Notes under the pieces: generated by a model
What the model saw: the letters and a program-made list of their open reading frames with translations, nothing else
The model's database searches: none
What the model was told of the DNA's origin: nothing
Part shown: positions 1-12,244 of the stretch, piece after piece
How the letters are laid out: each line of letters opens with the position of its first letter
How positions within the stretch are numbered: the first letter of the stretch is position 1
Assembly (NCBI RefSeq): GCF_052857255.1
Contig: NW_027526503.1
Location: forward strand, 558,001 to 622,000
Length of the DNA stretch: 64,000 bases
Reading direction: 5' to 3'
From: Amblyomma americanum
Taxonomy: Eukaryota; Arthropoda; Arachnida; Ixodida; Ixodidae
Translations under genes and position numbers: made by a program

Positions 1-167
1 GAAACGAGCTAAATCTGAACACATCGGTTTTACAAGTGTCCCTGTGACACGCGTCAAAACTTTTTCTCATAACTGCGTGAAAAGCATGTATTCGTGCTTA
101 AAACAACGAAACAAGATGTTTTATACCAAAACGAGCTATATCTGAGCACATCGGTTTTACAAGTATC

Positions 168-175
168 CACGTGAT
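168..175. other. CACGTG E-box in beta-type monomer (example site)
   Basis: Beta cassettes contain the palindrome CACGTG, read as ATCACGTG on the minus strand. This is the first of many copies and is given as an example. It matches the general bHLH E-box and also the budding-yeast CDEI consensus RTCACRTG. The match is visible; any binding is speculation. Betas with CACCTG or CACATG lack it. Confidence 0.4.
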
Positions 176-223
176 ACGCGTCAAAACTTTTTCTCTTATA
201 ACTGCGCAAAAAGCATGTATTCG

Positions 224-240
224 TGCTTAATCCAACGAAA
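224..240 (-). other. CENP-B-box-like half match (example site)
   Basis: On the minus strand this reads TTTCGTTGGATTAAGCA. Its first ten bases equal the start of the mammalian CENP-B box consensus YTTCGTTGGAARCGGGA, and 12 of 17 positions match overall. The CGGG half required by the core motif is absent (AAGC instead). It occurs in every monomer with the TTAATCCAACGAAAC variant; this is one example. It is probably coincidental, but worth noting in a presumed centromeric repeat. Confidence 0.3.
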
Positions 241-2227
241 CAAGCTGTTTTAGACCGAAACGAGGTAAATCACAACACATCGGTTTTACAAGTCTCCCTA
301 ATACGCGTCAAAACGTTTGCTTCTATAACTGCGCGAAAAGCATGTATTCGTGCTTAAAACATCGAAACAAGCGGTTTTAGACCGAAACGGGCTAAATCAC
401 AACACATCGGTTTTACAAGTATCCACGTGATACGCGTCAAAACTTTTTCTTTTATAATTGCGCGAAAAGCATGTATTCGTGTTTAATCCAACGAAACAAG
501 CTGTTTTAGACCGAAACGAGGTAAATCACAACACATCGGTTTTACAAGTTTTACTCTGATACGCGTCAAAACTTTTTCTCTTATAACTGCGCGAAAAGCA
601 TGTATTCGTGCTTAATACAACGAAACAAGCTGTTTTAGACCGAAACGAGCTAAATCACAACACATCGGTTTTACAAGTCTCCCTAATACGCGTCAAAACT
701 TTTTCTTCTATAACTGCGCGAAAAGCATGTATTCGTGATTAATCCAACGAAACAAGCTGTTTTAGACCGAAACGAGCTAAATCACAACACATTGGTTTTA
801 CGAGTGTTCCTCTGATACGCGTCAAAACTTTTTCTCTTATAACTGCGCGAAAAGCATGTATTCGTGCTTAATACAACGAAACAAGCTGTTTTAGACCGAA
901 ACGAGCTAAATCACAACACATCGGTTTTACAAGTCTCCCTAATACGCGTCAAAACGTTTTCTTCTATAACTGCGCGAAAAGCATGTATTCGTGCTTAAAA
1001 CATCGAAACAAGCGGTTTTAGACCGAAACGAACTAAATCACAACACATCGGTTTTACAAGTATCCATGTGATACGCGTCAAAACTTTTTCTCTTATAATT
1101 GCGCGAAAAGCATGTATTCGTGCTTAATCCAACGAAACAAGCTGTTTTAGACCGAAACGAGGTAAATCACAACACATCGGTTTTACAAGTTTTCCTCTGA
1201 TACGCGTCAAAACTTTTTCTCTTATAACTGCGCGAAAAGCATGTATTCGTGCTTAATAACACGAAACAAGCTGTTTTAGACCGAAACGAGCTAAATCACA
1301 ACACATCGGTTTTACAAGTCTCCCTAATACGCGTCAAAACGTTTTCTTCTATAACTGCGCGAAAAGCATGTATTCGTGCTTTAAACATCGAAACAAGCGG
1401 TTTTAGACCGAAATGAGGTTAATCACAACACATCGGTTTTACAACTATCCACCTGATACGCGTCAAAACTTTTTCTCTTATAAATGCGCGAAAAGCATGT
1501 ATTCGTGCTTAATACAACGAAACAAGCTGTGTTAGACCGAAACGAGCTAAATCTGAACACATCGGTTTTACAAGTGTCCCTGTGACACGCGTCAAAACGT
1601 TTTCTTTTATAACTGCGCGAAAAGCATGTATTCGTGATTAATCCAACGAAACAAGCTGTTTTAGACCGAAACGAGCTAAATCACAACACATTGGTTTTAC
1701 GAGTGTTCCTCTGATACGCGTCAAAACTTTTTCTCTTATAACTGCGCGAAAAGCATGTATTCGTGCTTAATACAACGAAACAAGCTGTTTTAGACCGAAA
1801 CGAGCTAAATCACAACACATCGGTTTTACAAGTCTCTCTAATACGCGTCAAAACTTTTCCTTCTATAACTGCGCGAAAAGCATGTATTCGTGCATAATAC
1901 AACGAAACAAGCTGTTTTAGACCGAAACGAGCTAAATCACAACACATCGGTTTTACAAGTCTCCCTAATACGCGTCAAAACGTTTTCTTCTATAACTGCG
2001 CGAAAAGCATGTATTCTTGCTTAAAACATCGAAACAAGCGGTTTTAGACCGAAACGAACTAAATCACAACACATCGGTTTTACAAGTATCCACGTGATAC
2101 GCGTCAAAACTTTTTCTCTTATAACTGCGCGAAAAGCATGTATTCGTGCTTAATACAACGAAACAAGCTGTTTTAGACCGAAACGAGCTAAATCACAACA
2201 CATCGGTTTTACAAGTGTTCCTCTGAT

Positions 2228-2233
2228 ACGCGT
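2228..2233. other. Conserved MluI palindrome ACGCGT (example site)
   Basis: Nearly every monomer has ACGCGT directly after the variable cassette. Some variant classes have lost it, including GATACTCG, GACACACG, TAATAAGCG, GATAGGCG, GACATGCG, GATACGCTTC and GATACGCAAC. MluI digestion should therefore reduce the array largely to a 127-129-bp ladder. This is the copy in the representative monomer. Confidence 0.9.
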
Positions 2234-2267
2234 CAAAACTTTTTCTCTTATAACTGCGCGAAAAGCA

Positions 2268-2302
2268 TGTATTCGTGCCTAATACAACGAAACAAGCTGT
2301 TT
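2268..2302. other. Dyad symmetries inside the monomer (example site)
   Basis: Two short inverted repeats sit side by side. TGTATT/AATACA with a 7-nt spacer lies at 2,268-2,286, and AAACA-AGC-TGTTT lies at 2,290-2,302. The first is present only in monomers of the TTAATACAAC class. The second is kept in most monomers even where the centre changes to AGT or AGA; gamma monomers (AAGCGG) retain a four-base version. Confidence 0.6.
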
Positions 2303-5300
2303 TAGACTGAGATGAGCTAAATCTGAAAACTGTTTTACAAGTGTCCCTCTAATACGCGTCAAAACGTTTTCTTCTAAAACTGCGCGAAAAGCATGTATTC
2401 GTGATTAATCCAACGAAACACGCTGTTTTATACCAAAACGAGCTATATCTGAACACATCGGTTTTACAAGTATCCACGTGATACGCGTCAAAACTTTTTC
2501 TCTTATAACTGCGCGAAAAGCATGTATTCGTGCTTAATCCAATGAAACAAGCTGTTTTAGACCGAAACGAGCTAAATCTGAACACATCGGTTTTACAAAT
2601 GTCCTTGTGACACGCGTCAAAACTTTTTCTCTTATAACTGCGCGAAAAGCATGTATTCGTGCTTAAAACAACGAAACAAGCTGTTTTAGACCGAGATGAG
2701 CTAAATTTGAACACATCGGTTTTACAAGTGTCCCTCTAATACGCGTGAAAACTTTTTCTTCTATAACTGCGCGAAAAGCATGTATTCGTGCTTAAAACAA
2801 CGAAACAAGCTGTTTTATACCAAAACGAGCTATATCTGAACACATCGGTTTTACAAGTATCCACGTGATACGCGTAAACTTTTTCTCTTATAACTGCGCG
2901 AAAAGCATGTATTCGTGCTTAATACAACGAAACAAGCTGTTTTAGACCGAAACCAGCTAAATCACAACACATCGGTTTTACAAGTCTCCCTAATACGCGT
3001 CAAAACGTTTTCTTCTATACCTGCGCGAAAAGCATGTATTCGTGCTTAAAACATCGAAACAAGTGGTTTTAGACCGAAACGAGCTAAATCACAACACATC
3101 GGTTTTACAAGTATCCACGTGATACGCGTCAAAACTTTTTCTCTTATAACTGCGCGAAAAGCATGTATTCGTGCTTGAAACAACGAAACAAGCTGTTTTA
3201 GACCGAGATGAGCTAAATCTGAACACATCGGTTTTACAACTGTCCCTCTAATACGCGTCAAAACTTTTTCTTCTATAACTGCGCGAAAAGCATGTATTCG
3301 TGCTTAAAACAACGAAACAAGCTGTTTTGTACCAAAACGAGCTATATCTGAACACATCGGTTTTACAAGTATCCACGTGATACGCAACTTTTTCTCTTAT
3401 ACTGCGCGAAAAGCATGTATTCGTGCTTAATACAACGAAACAAGCTGTTTTAGATCGAAACGAGCTAAATCTGAACACATCGGTTTTACAAGTGTCCCTG
3501 TGACACGCGTCAAAAATTTTTCTCTCATAACTGCGTGAAAAGCATGCATTCTTGCTTAATACAACGAAACAAGCTGTTTTAGACCGAAACGAGCTAAATC
3601 TGAACACATCGGTTTTACAAGTGCCCATGTGTTACGCGTCAAAACGTTTTCTTCTATAACTGCGCGAAAAGCATGTATTCGTGCTTAAAACATCGAAACA
3701 AGCGGTTTTAGACCGAAACGAGCTAAATCTGAACACATCGGTTTTACATGTGTCCCTGTGACACGCGTCAAAACTTTTTCTCTTATAGCAGCGCGAAAAG
3801 CATGTATTCTTGCTTAATACAACGAAACAAGTTGTTTTAGACTGAAACGAGCTAAATCACAACACATCGGTTTTACTAGTGTTCGCCTGATACGCGTCTA
3901 AACTTTTTCTCTTATAACTGCGTGAAAAGCATGTATTCGTGCTTAATACAACGAAACAAGCTGTTTTAGTCTGAAACGAGCTAAATCACAACACATCGGT
4001 TTTACAAGTGTTCCTCTGATACGCGTCAAAACCTTTTCTCTTATACCTGCGCGAAAAGGATGTATTCTTGCATAAAACAACGAAACAAGCTGTTTTAGAC
4101 CGAGATGAGCTAAATCTGAACACATCGGTTTTACAAGTGTCCCTCTAATACGCGTCAAAACTTTTTCTTCTATAACTGCGCGAAAAGCATGTATTCGTGC
4201 TTAAAACAACGAAACAAGCTGTTTTATACCAAAACGAGCTATATCTGAACACATCGGTTTTACAAGTATCCACGTGATACGCGTCAAAACTTTTTCTCTT
4301 ATAACTGCGCGAAAAGCATGTATTCGTGCTTACTCCAACGAGACAAGCTGTTTTAGACCGAAACGAGGTAAATCACAACACATCGGTTTTACAAGTTTTC
4401 CTCTGATACGCGTCAAAACTTTTTCTCTTATAACTGCGCGAAAAGCATGTATTCGTGCTTACTCCAACGAGACAAGCTGTTTTAGACCGAAACGAGGTAA
4501 ATCACAACACATCGGTTTTACAAGTTTTCCTCTGATACGCGTCAAAACTTTTTCTCCTATAACTGCGTGAAAAGCATGTATTCGTGCTTAATACAACGAA
4601 ACAAGCTGTTTTAGTCCAAAACGAGCTAAATCACAACACATCGGTTTTACAAGTGTTCTTCTGATACGCGTCAAAACCTTTTCTCTTATAACTGCGCGAA
4701 AAGCGTGTATTCGTGCTTAATACAACGAAACAAGCTGTTTTAGACCGAAACGAGCTAAATCTGAACACATCGGTTTTACAAGTGTCCCTGTGACACGCGT
4801 CAAAACTTTTTCTCATAACTGCGTGAAAAACATGTATTCGTGCTTAAAACAACGAAACAAGATGTTTTATACCAAAACGAGCTATATCTGAGCACATCGG
4901 TTTTACAAGTATCCACGTGATACGCGTCAAAACTTTTTCTCTTATAACTGCGCAAAAAGCATGTATTCGTGCTTAATCCAACGAAACAAGCTGTTTTAGA
5001 CCGAAACGAGGTAAATCACAACACATCGGTTTTACAAGTCTCCCTAATAGGCGTCAAAACGTTTTCTTCTATAACTGCGCGAAAAGCATGTATTCGTGCT
5101 TAAAACATCGAAACAAGCGGTTTTAGACCGAAACGGGCTAAATCACAACACCGGTTTTACAAGTATCCACGTGATACGCGTCTAAACTTTTTCTTTTATA
5201 ATTGCGCGAAAAGCATGTATTTGTGTTTAATCCAACGAAACAAGCTGTTTTAGACCGAAACGAGGTAAATCACAACACATCGGTTTTACAAGTTTTACTC

Positions 5301-5713
5301 TGATACGCGTCAACTTTTTCTCTTATAACTGCGCGAAAAGCATGTATTCGTGCTTAATACAACGAAACAAGCTGTTTTAGACCGAAACGAGCTAAATCAC
5401 AACACATCGGTTTTACAAGTCTCCCTAATACGCGTCAAAACGTTTTCTTCTATAACTGCGCGAAAAGCATGTATTCGTGCTTAAAACATTGAAACAAGCG
5501 GTTTTAGACCGAAATGAGCTAAATCACAACACATCGGTTTTACAAGTATCCACCTGATACGCTTCAAAACTTTTTCTCTTATAAATGTGCGAAAAGCATG
5601 TATTCGTGCTTAATACAACGAAACAAGCTGTGTTAGACCGAAACGAACTAAATCACAACACATCGGTTTTACAAGTATCACGTGATACGCGTCAAAACCT
5701 TTTCTCTTATAAT

Positions 5714-8700
5714 TGCGCGAAAAGCATGTATTCGTGCTTAATCCAACGAAACAAGCTGTTTTAGACCGAAACGAGGTAAATCACAACACATCGGTTTTAC
5801 AAGTTTTCCTCTGATACGCGTCAAAACTTTTTCTCTTATAACTGCGCGAAAAGCATGTATTCGTGCTTAATACAACGAAACAAGCTGTTTTAGACCGAAA
5901 CGAGCTAAATCACAACACATCGGTTTTACAAGTGTTCCCCTGATACGCGTCTAAACTTTTTCTCTTATAACTGCGCGAAAAGCATGAATTCGTGCTTAAA
6001 ACAACGAAACAAGCTGTTTTAGATCGAAACGAGCTAAATCTGAACACATCGGTTTAACAAGTGTCCCTGTGACACGCGTCAAAAATTTTTCGCTCATAAC
6101 TGCGTGAAAAGCATGTATTCTTGCTTAATACAACGAAACAAGCTGTTTTAGACCGAAACGAGCTAAATCTGAACACATCGGTTTTACAAGTGCCCATGTG
6201 ATACGCGTCAAACCTTTTTCTCTTATGAATGCGCGAAAAGCATGTATTCGTGCTTAATACAACAAAACAAGCTGTGTTAGACCGAAACGAGCTAAATCTG
6301 AACACATCGGTTTTACATGTGTCCCTGTGACACGCGTCAAAACTTTTTCTCTTATAACAGCGCGAAAAGCATGTATTCTTGCTTCATACAACGAAACAAG
6401 TTGTTTTAGACCGAAACGAGCTAAATCACAAAACATCGGTTTTACAAGTGTCCCTCTAATACGCGTCAAAACTTTTTCTTCTATAACTGCGCGAAAAGCA
6501 TGTATTCGTGCTTAAAACAACGAAACAAGCTGTTTTATACCAAAACGAGCTATATCTGAACACATCGGTTTTACAAGTATCCACGTGATACGCGTCAAAA
6601 CTTTCTCTTATAACTGCGCGAAAAGCATGTATTTGTGCTTACTCCAACGAGACAAGCTGTTTTAGACTGAAACGAGGTAAATCACAACACATCAGTTTTA
6701 CAAGTCTCCCTAATACGCGTCAAAACGTTTTCTTCTATAACTGCGCGAAAAGCATGTATTCGTGCTTAAAACATCGAAACAAGCGGTTTTAGATCGAAAC
6801 GAGCTAAATCACAACACATCGGTTTTACAAGTATCCACGTGATACGCGTCAAAACTTTTTCTCTTATAAATGCGCTTAATACAACGAAACAAGCTGTTTT
6901 AAACCGAAACGAGCTAAATCACAACACATTGGTTTTACGAGCGTTCCTCTGATACGCGTCAAAACTTTTTCTCTTATAACTGCGCGAAAAGCATGTATTC
7001 GTGCTTAATACAACGAAACAAGCTGTTTTAGACCAAAACAAGCTAAATCACAACACATCGGTTTTACAAGTTTTCCTCTGATAGGCGTCAAAACTTTTTC
7101 TCTTATAACTGCGCGAAAAGCATGTATTTGTGCTTAAAACATCGAAACAAGCGGTTTTAGACCGAAACGAGCTAAATCACAACACATCGCTTTTACAAGT
7201 CTCTCTAATACGCGTCAAAACTTTTTCTTCTATAACTGCTCGAAACGCATGTATTCGTGCTTAAAACAACGAAACAAGCTGTTTTAGATCGAAACGAGCT
7301 AAATCTGAACACATCGGTTTTACAAGTGTCCCTGTGACACGCGTCAAAAATTTTTCTCTCATAACTGCGTGAAAAGCATGTATCCTTGCTTAATACAACG
7401 AAACAAGCTGTTTTAGACCGAAACGAGCTAAATCTGAACACATCGGTTTTACAAGTGCCCATGTGATACGCGTCAAAACGTTTTCTTCTATAACTGCGCG
7501 AAAAGCATGTATTCGTGCTTAAAACATCGAAACAAGCGGTTTTAGACCGAAACGAGCTAAATCTGAACACATCGGTTTTACATGTGTTCCTGTGACACGC
7601 GTCAAAACTTTTTCTCTTATAGCAGCGCGAAAAGCATGTATTCTTGCTTAATACAACGAAACAAGTTGTTTTAGACCGAAACGAGCTAAATCACAACACA
7701 TCGGTTTTACAAGTGTTCCCCTGATACGCGTCTAAACATTTTCTCTTATAACTGCGCGAAAAGCTTGTATTCGTGCTTAAAACAACGAAACAAGCTGTTT
7801 TAGTCCGAAACGAGCTAAATCACAACACATCGGTTTTACAAGTGTTCCTCTGATACGCGTCAAAACTTTTTCTCTTATAACTGCGCGAAAAGCATGTATT
7901 CGTGCTTAAAACAACCAAACAAGCTGTTTTAGACCGAGATGAGCTAAATCTGAACACATCGGTTTTACAAGTGTCCCTCTAATACGCGTCAAAACTTTTT
8001 CTTCTATAACTGCGCGAAAAGCATGTATGCGTGCTTAAAACAACGAAACAAGCTGTTTTATACCAAAACGAGCTATATCTGAACACATCGGTTTTACAAG
8101 TATCCACGTGATACGCGTCAAAACTTTTTCTCTTATAACTGCGCGAAAAGCATGTGTTCGTGCTTACTCCAACGAGACAAGCTGTTTTAGACCGAAACGA
8201 GGTAAATCACAACACATCGGTTTTACAAGTTTTCCTCTGATACGCGTCAAAACTTTTTCTCTTGTAACTGCGTGAAAAGCATGTATTCGTGCTTAATCCA
8301 ACGAAACAAGCTGTTTTAGACCGAAACGAGGTAAATCACAACACATCGGTTTTACAAGTCTCCCTAATACGCGTCAAAACGTTTTCTTCTATAACTGCGC
8401 GAAAAGCATGTATTCGTGCTTAAAACATCGAAGCAAGCGGTTTTAGACCGAAACGGGCTAAATCACAACACATCGGTTTTACAAGTATCCACGTGATACG
8501 CGTCAAAACTTTTTCTTTTATAATTGCGCGAAAAGCATGTATTCGTGTTTAATCCAACGAAACAAGCTGTTTTAGACCGAAACGAGGTAAATCACAACAC
8601 ATCGGTTTTACAAGTTTTACTCTGATACGCGTCAAAACTTTTTCTCTTATAACTGCGCGAAAAGCATGTATGCGTGCTTAAAACAACGAAACAAGCTGTT

Positions 8701-11700
8701 TTATACCAAAACGAGCTATATCTGAACACATCGGTTTTACAAGTATCCACGTGATACGCGTCAAAACTTTTTCTCTTATAACTGCGCGAAAAGCATGTGT
8801 TCGTGCTTACTCCAACGAGACAAGCTGTTTTAGACCGAAACGAGGTAAATCACAACACATCGGTTTTACAAGTTTTCCTCTGATACGCGTCAAAACTTTT
8901 TCTCTTGTAACTGCGTGAAAAGCATGTATTCGTGCTTAATCCAACGAAACAAGCTGTTTTAGACCGAAACGAGCTAAATCACAACACATCAGTTTTACAA
9001 GTCTCCCTAATACGCGTCAAAACGTTTTCTTCTATAACTGCGCGAAAAGCATGTATTCGTGCTTAAAACATCGAAACAAGCGGTTTTAGACCGAAATGAG
9101 CTTAATCACAACACATCGGTTTTACAAGTATCCACCTGATACGCGTCAAAACTTTTTCTCTTATAAATGCGCGAAAAGCATGTATTCGTGCTTAATACAA
9201 CGAAACAAGCTGTGTTAGACCGAAACGAGCTAAATCTGAACACATCGGTTTTACAAGTGTCCCTGTGACACGCGTCAAAACGTTTTCTTTTATAACTGCG
9301 CGAAAAGCATGTATTCGTGATTATTCCAACGAAACAAGCTGTTTTAGACCGAAACGAGCTAAATCACAACACATTGTTTTTACGAGTGTTCCTCTGATAC
9401 GCGTCAAAACTTTTTCTCTTATAACTGCGCGAAAAGCATGTATTCGTGCTTAATACAACGAAACAAGCTGTTTTAGACCGAAACGGGCTAAATCACAACA
9501 CATCGGTTTTACAAGTCTAATACGCGTCAAAACTTTTCCTTCTATAACTGCGCGAAAAGCATGTATTCGTGCATAATACAACGAAACAAGCTGTTTTAGA
9601 CCGAAACGAGCTAAATCACAACACATCGGTTTTACAAGTGTTCCTCTGATACGCGTCAAAACTTTTTCTCTTATAACTGCGCGAAAAGCATGTATTCGTG
9701 CCTAATACAACGAAACAAGCTGTTTTAGACTGAGATGAGCTAAATCTGAAAACTGTTTTACAAGTTTCCCTCTAATACGCGTCAAAACGTTTTCTTCTAA
9801 AAAAGCGCGAAAAGCATGTATTCGTGATTAATCCAACGAAACAAGCTGTTTTATACCAAAACGAGCTATATCTGAACACATCGGTTTTACAAGTATCCAC
9901 GTGATACGCGTCAAAACTTTTTCTCTTATAACTGCGCGAAAAGCATGTATTCGTGCTTAATCCAACGAAACAAGCTGTTTTAGACCGAAACGAGCTAAAT
10001 CTGAACACATCGGTTTTACAAATGTCCTTGTAACACGCGTCAAAACTTTTTCTCTTATAACTGCGCGAAAAGCATGTATTCGTGCTTAATACAACGAAAC
10101 AAGCTGTTTTAGACCGAAACGAGCTAAATCACAACACATCGGTTTTACAAGTCTCCCTAATACGCGTCAAAACGTTTTCTTCTATACCTGCGCGAAAAGC
10201 ATGTATTCGTGCTTAAAACATCGAAACAAGTGGTTTTAGACCGAAACGAGCTAAATCACAACACATCGGTTTTACAAGTATCCACGTGATACGCGTCAAA
10301 ACTTTTTCTCTTATAAATGCGCGAAGAGCATGTATTCTTGCTTAATACAACGAAGCAAGTTGTTTTAGACCGAAACGAGCTATATCTGAAAACATCGGTT
10401 TTACAAGTATCCACATGATACTCGTCAAAACTTTTTCTCTTATAACTGCGCGAAAAGCATGTATTCTTGCTTAAAACAACGAAACAAGCTGTTTTAGTAC
10501 GAAACGAGCTAAATCACAACACATCGGTTTTACAAGTGTTCCTCTGATACGCGTCAAAACGTTTTCTCTTATAACTGCGCGAAAAGCATGTATTCGTGCT
10601 TAAAACAACGAAACAAGCTGTTTTAGACCGAGATGAGCTAAATCTGAACACATCGGTTTTACAACTGTCCCTCTAATACGTGTCAAAACTTTTTCTTCTA
10701 TAACTGCGCGAAAAGCATGTATTCGTGCTTAAAACAACGAAACAAGCTGTTTTGTACCAAAACGAGCTATATCTGAACACATCGGTTTTACAAGTATCCA
10801 CGTGATACGCAACTTTTTCTCTTATACTGCGCGAAAAGCATGTATTCGTGCTTAATACAACGAAACAAGCTGTTTTAGATCGAAACGAGCTAAATCTGAA
10901 CACATCGGTTTTACAAGTGTCCCTGTGACACGCGTCAAAAATTTTTCTCTTATAACTGCGTGAAAAGCATGTATTCTTGCTTAATACAACAAAACAAGCT
11001 GTTTTAGACCGAAACGAGCTAAATCTGAACACATCGGTTTTACAAGTGCCCATGTGATACGCGTCAAAACGTTTTCTTCTATAACTGCGCGAAAAGCATG
11101 TATTCGTGCTTAAAACATCGAAACAAGCGGTTTTATACCGAAACGAACTAAATCACAACACATCGGTTTTACAAGTATTCACGTGATACGCGTCAAAACG
11201 TTTTCTCTTATAAATGCGCGAAAAGCATGTATTCGTGCTTAATACTACGAAACAAGCTGTGTTAGACCGAAACAAGCTAAATCTGAACACATCGGTTTTA
11301 CAAGTGTCCCTGTGACACGCGTCAAAACTTTTTCTCTTATAACAGCGCGAAAAGCATGTATTCTTGCTTAATACGACGAAACAAGTTGTTTTAGACCGAA
11401 ACGAGCTAAATCACAACACATCGGTTTTACAAGTGTTCCCCTGATACGCGTCTAAACTTTTTCTCTTATAACTGCGCGAAAAGCCTGTATTCGTGCTTAA
11501 AACAACGAAACAAGCTGTTTTATACCAAAACGAGCTATATCTGAACACATCGGGTTTACAAGTATCCACGTGATACGCGTCAAAACTTTTTCTTTTATAA
11601 TTGCGCGAAAAGCATGTATTCGTGTTTAATCCAACGAAACAAGCTGTTTTAGACCGAAACGAGGTAAATCACAACACATCGGTTTTACAAGTTTTACTCT

Positions 11701-12184
11701 GATACGCGTCAAAACTTTTTCACTTATAACTGCGCGAAAAGCATGTATTCGTGCTTAATACAACGAAACAAGCTGTTTTAGACCGAAACGAGCTAAATCA
11801 CAACACATCAGTTTTACAAGTCTCCCTAATACGCGTCAAAACGTTTTCTTCTATAACTGCGCGAAAAGCATGTATTCGTGCTTAAAACATCGAAACAAGC
11901 GGTTTTAGACCGAAATGAGCTTAATCACAACACAACGGTTTTACAAGTATCCACCTGATACGCGTCAAAACTTTTTCTCTTATAAATGCGCGAAAAGCAT
12001 GTATTCGTGCTTAATACAACGAAACAAGCTGTGTTAGACCGAAACGAGCTAAATCTGAACACATCGGTTTTACAAGTGTCCCTGTGACACGCGTCAAAAC
12101 GTTTTCTTTTATAACTGCGCGAAAAGCATGTATTCGTGATTATTCCAACGAAACAAGCTGTTTTAGACCGAAACGAGCTAAATC
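5714..12184 (+). repeat. 6.4-kb tandem duplication, copy 1
   Basis: Monomer order and rare variants match 12,245-18,571. Offsets read from matched markers are 6,531 (5.7-6.05 kb), 6,402 (6.2-8.85 kb), 6,146 (9.2-10.0 kb), 6,148 (10.3-10.95 kb), 6,131 (11.05-11.5 kb) and 6,387 (11.6-12.18 kb). Shared rare markers include the GCATGAATTC variant, a 110-bp beta monomer lacking 19 bp near 6,870, CAACCAAAC at 7,912 and the ATGCGTGC variant at 8,670. Compared with copy 2, this copy has one extra monomer near 6,056-6,184 and two extra (gamma plus beta) near 8.9-9.15 kb. Confidence 0.85.
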
Positions 12185-12244
12185 TGAACACATCGGTTTT
12201 ACAAGTGTCCCTGTGACACGCGTCAAAACTTTTTCTCTTATAAC

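Larger units (their letters stand above)
2179..2307 (+). repeat. Representative 129-bp alpha-type monomer
   Basis: This unit is close to the majority sequence of the window and is offered as a reference copy. I set the monomer start at the CGAAACGAG motif; the phase is arbitrary. The hand-counted majority alpha monomer is 42 A, 29 C, 21 G and 37 T (39% GC) with 9 CpG. Within this copy the MluI palindrome ACGCGT lies at 2228-2233. The imperfect stem TGTATT/AATACA is at 2268-2286 and the dyad AAACA-AGC-TGTTT at 2290-2302. It differs from the usual form by one base, giving GTGCCTAAT instead of GTGCTTAAT. Confidence 0.95.

Noticed and set aside
2220..2260. Promoter-like TCTTATAA next to a pyrimidine run in every monomer.
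   Set aside because: It is an AT-rich part of the repeat present about 500 times without any adjacent gene; nothing shows transcription start activity.
3248..3628. Open frames of 60-126 codons on both strands, for example minus-strand frames at 3,248-3,628, 10,673-11,053 and 23,862-24,242, with a 43-residue repeating pattern.
   Set aside because: They follow from the 129-bp unit being 43 codons long. In the same frame gamma and epsilon cassettes (CTAAT) give a TAG and ATCACAACAC gives a TGA, so half or more of the monomers are closed, and 127-bp units shift the frame. Starts and ends track monomer type, not gene structure.
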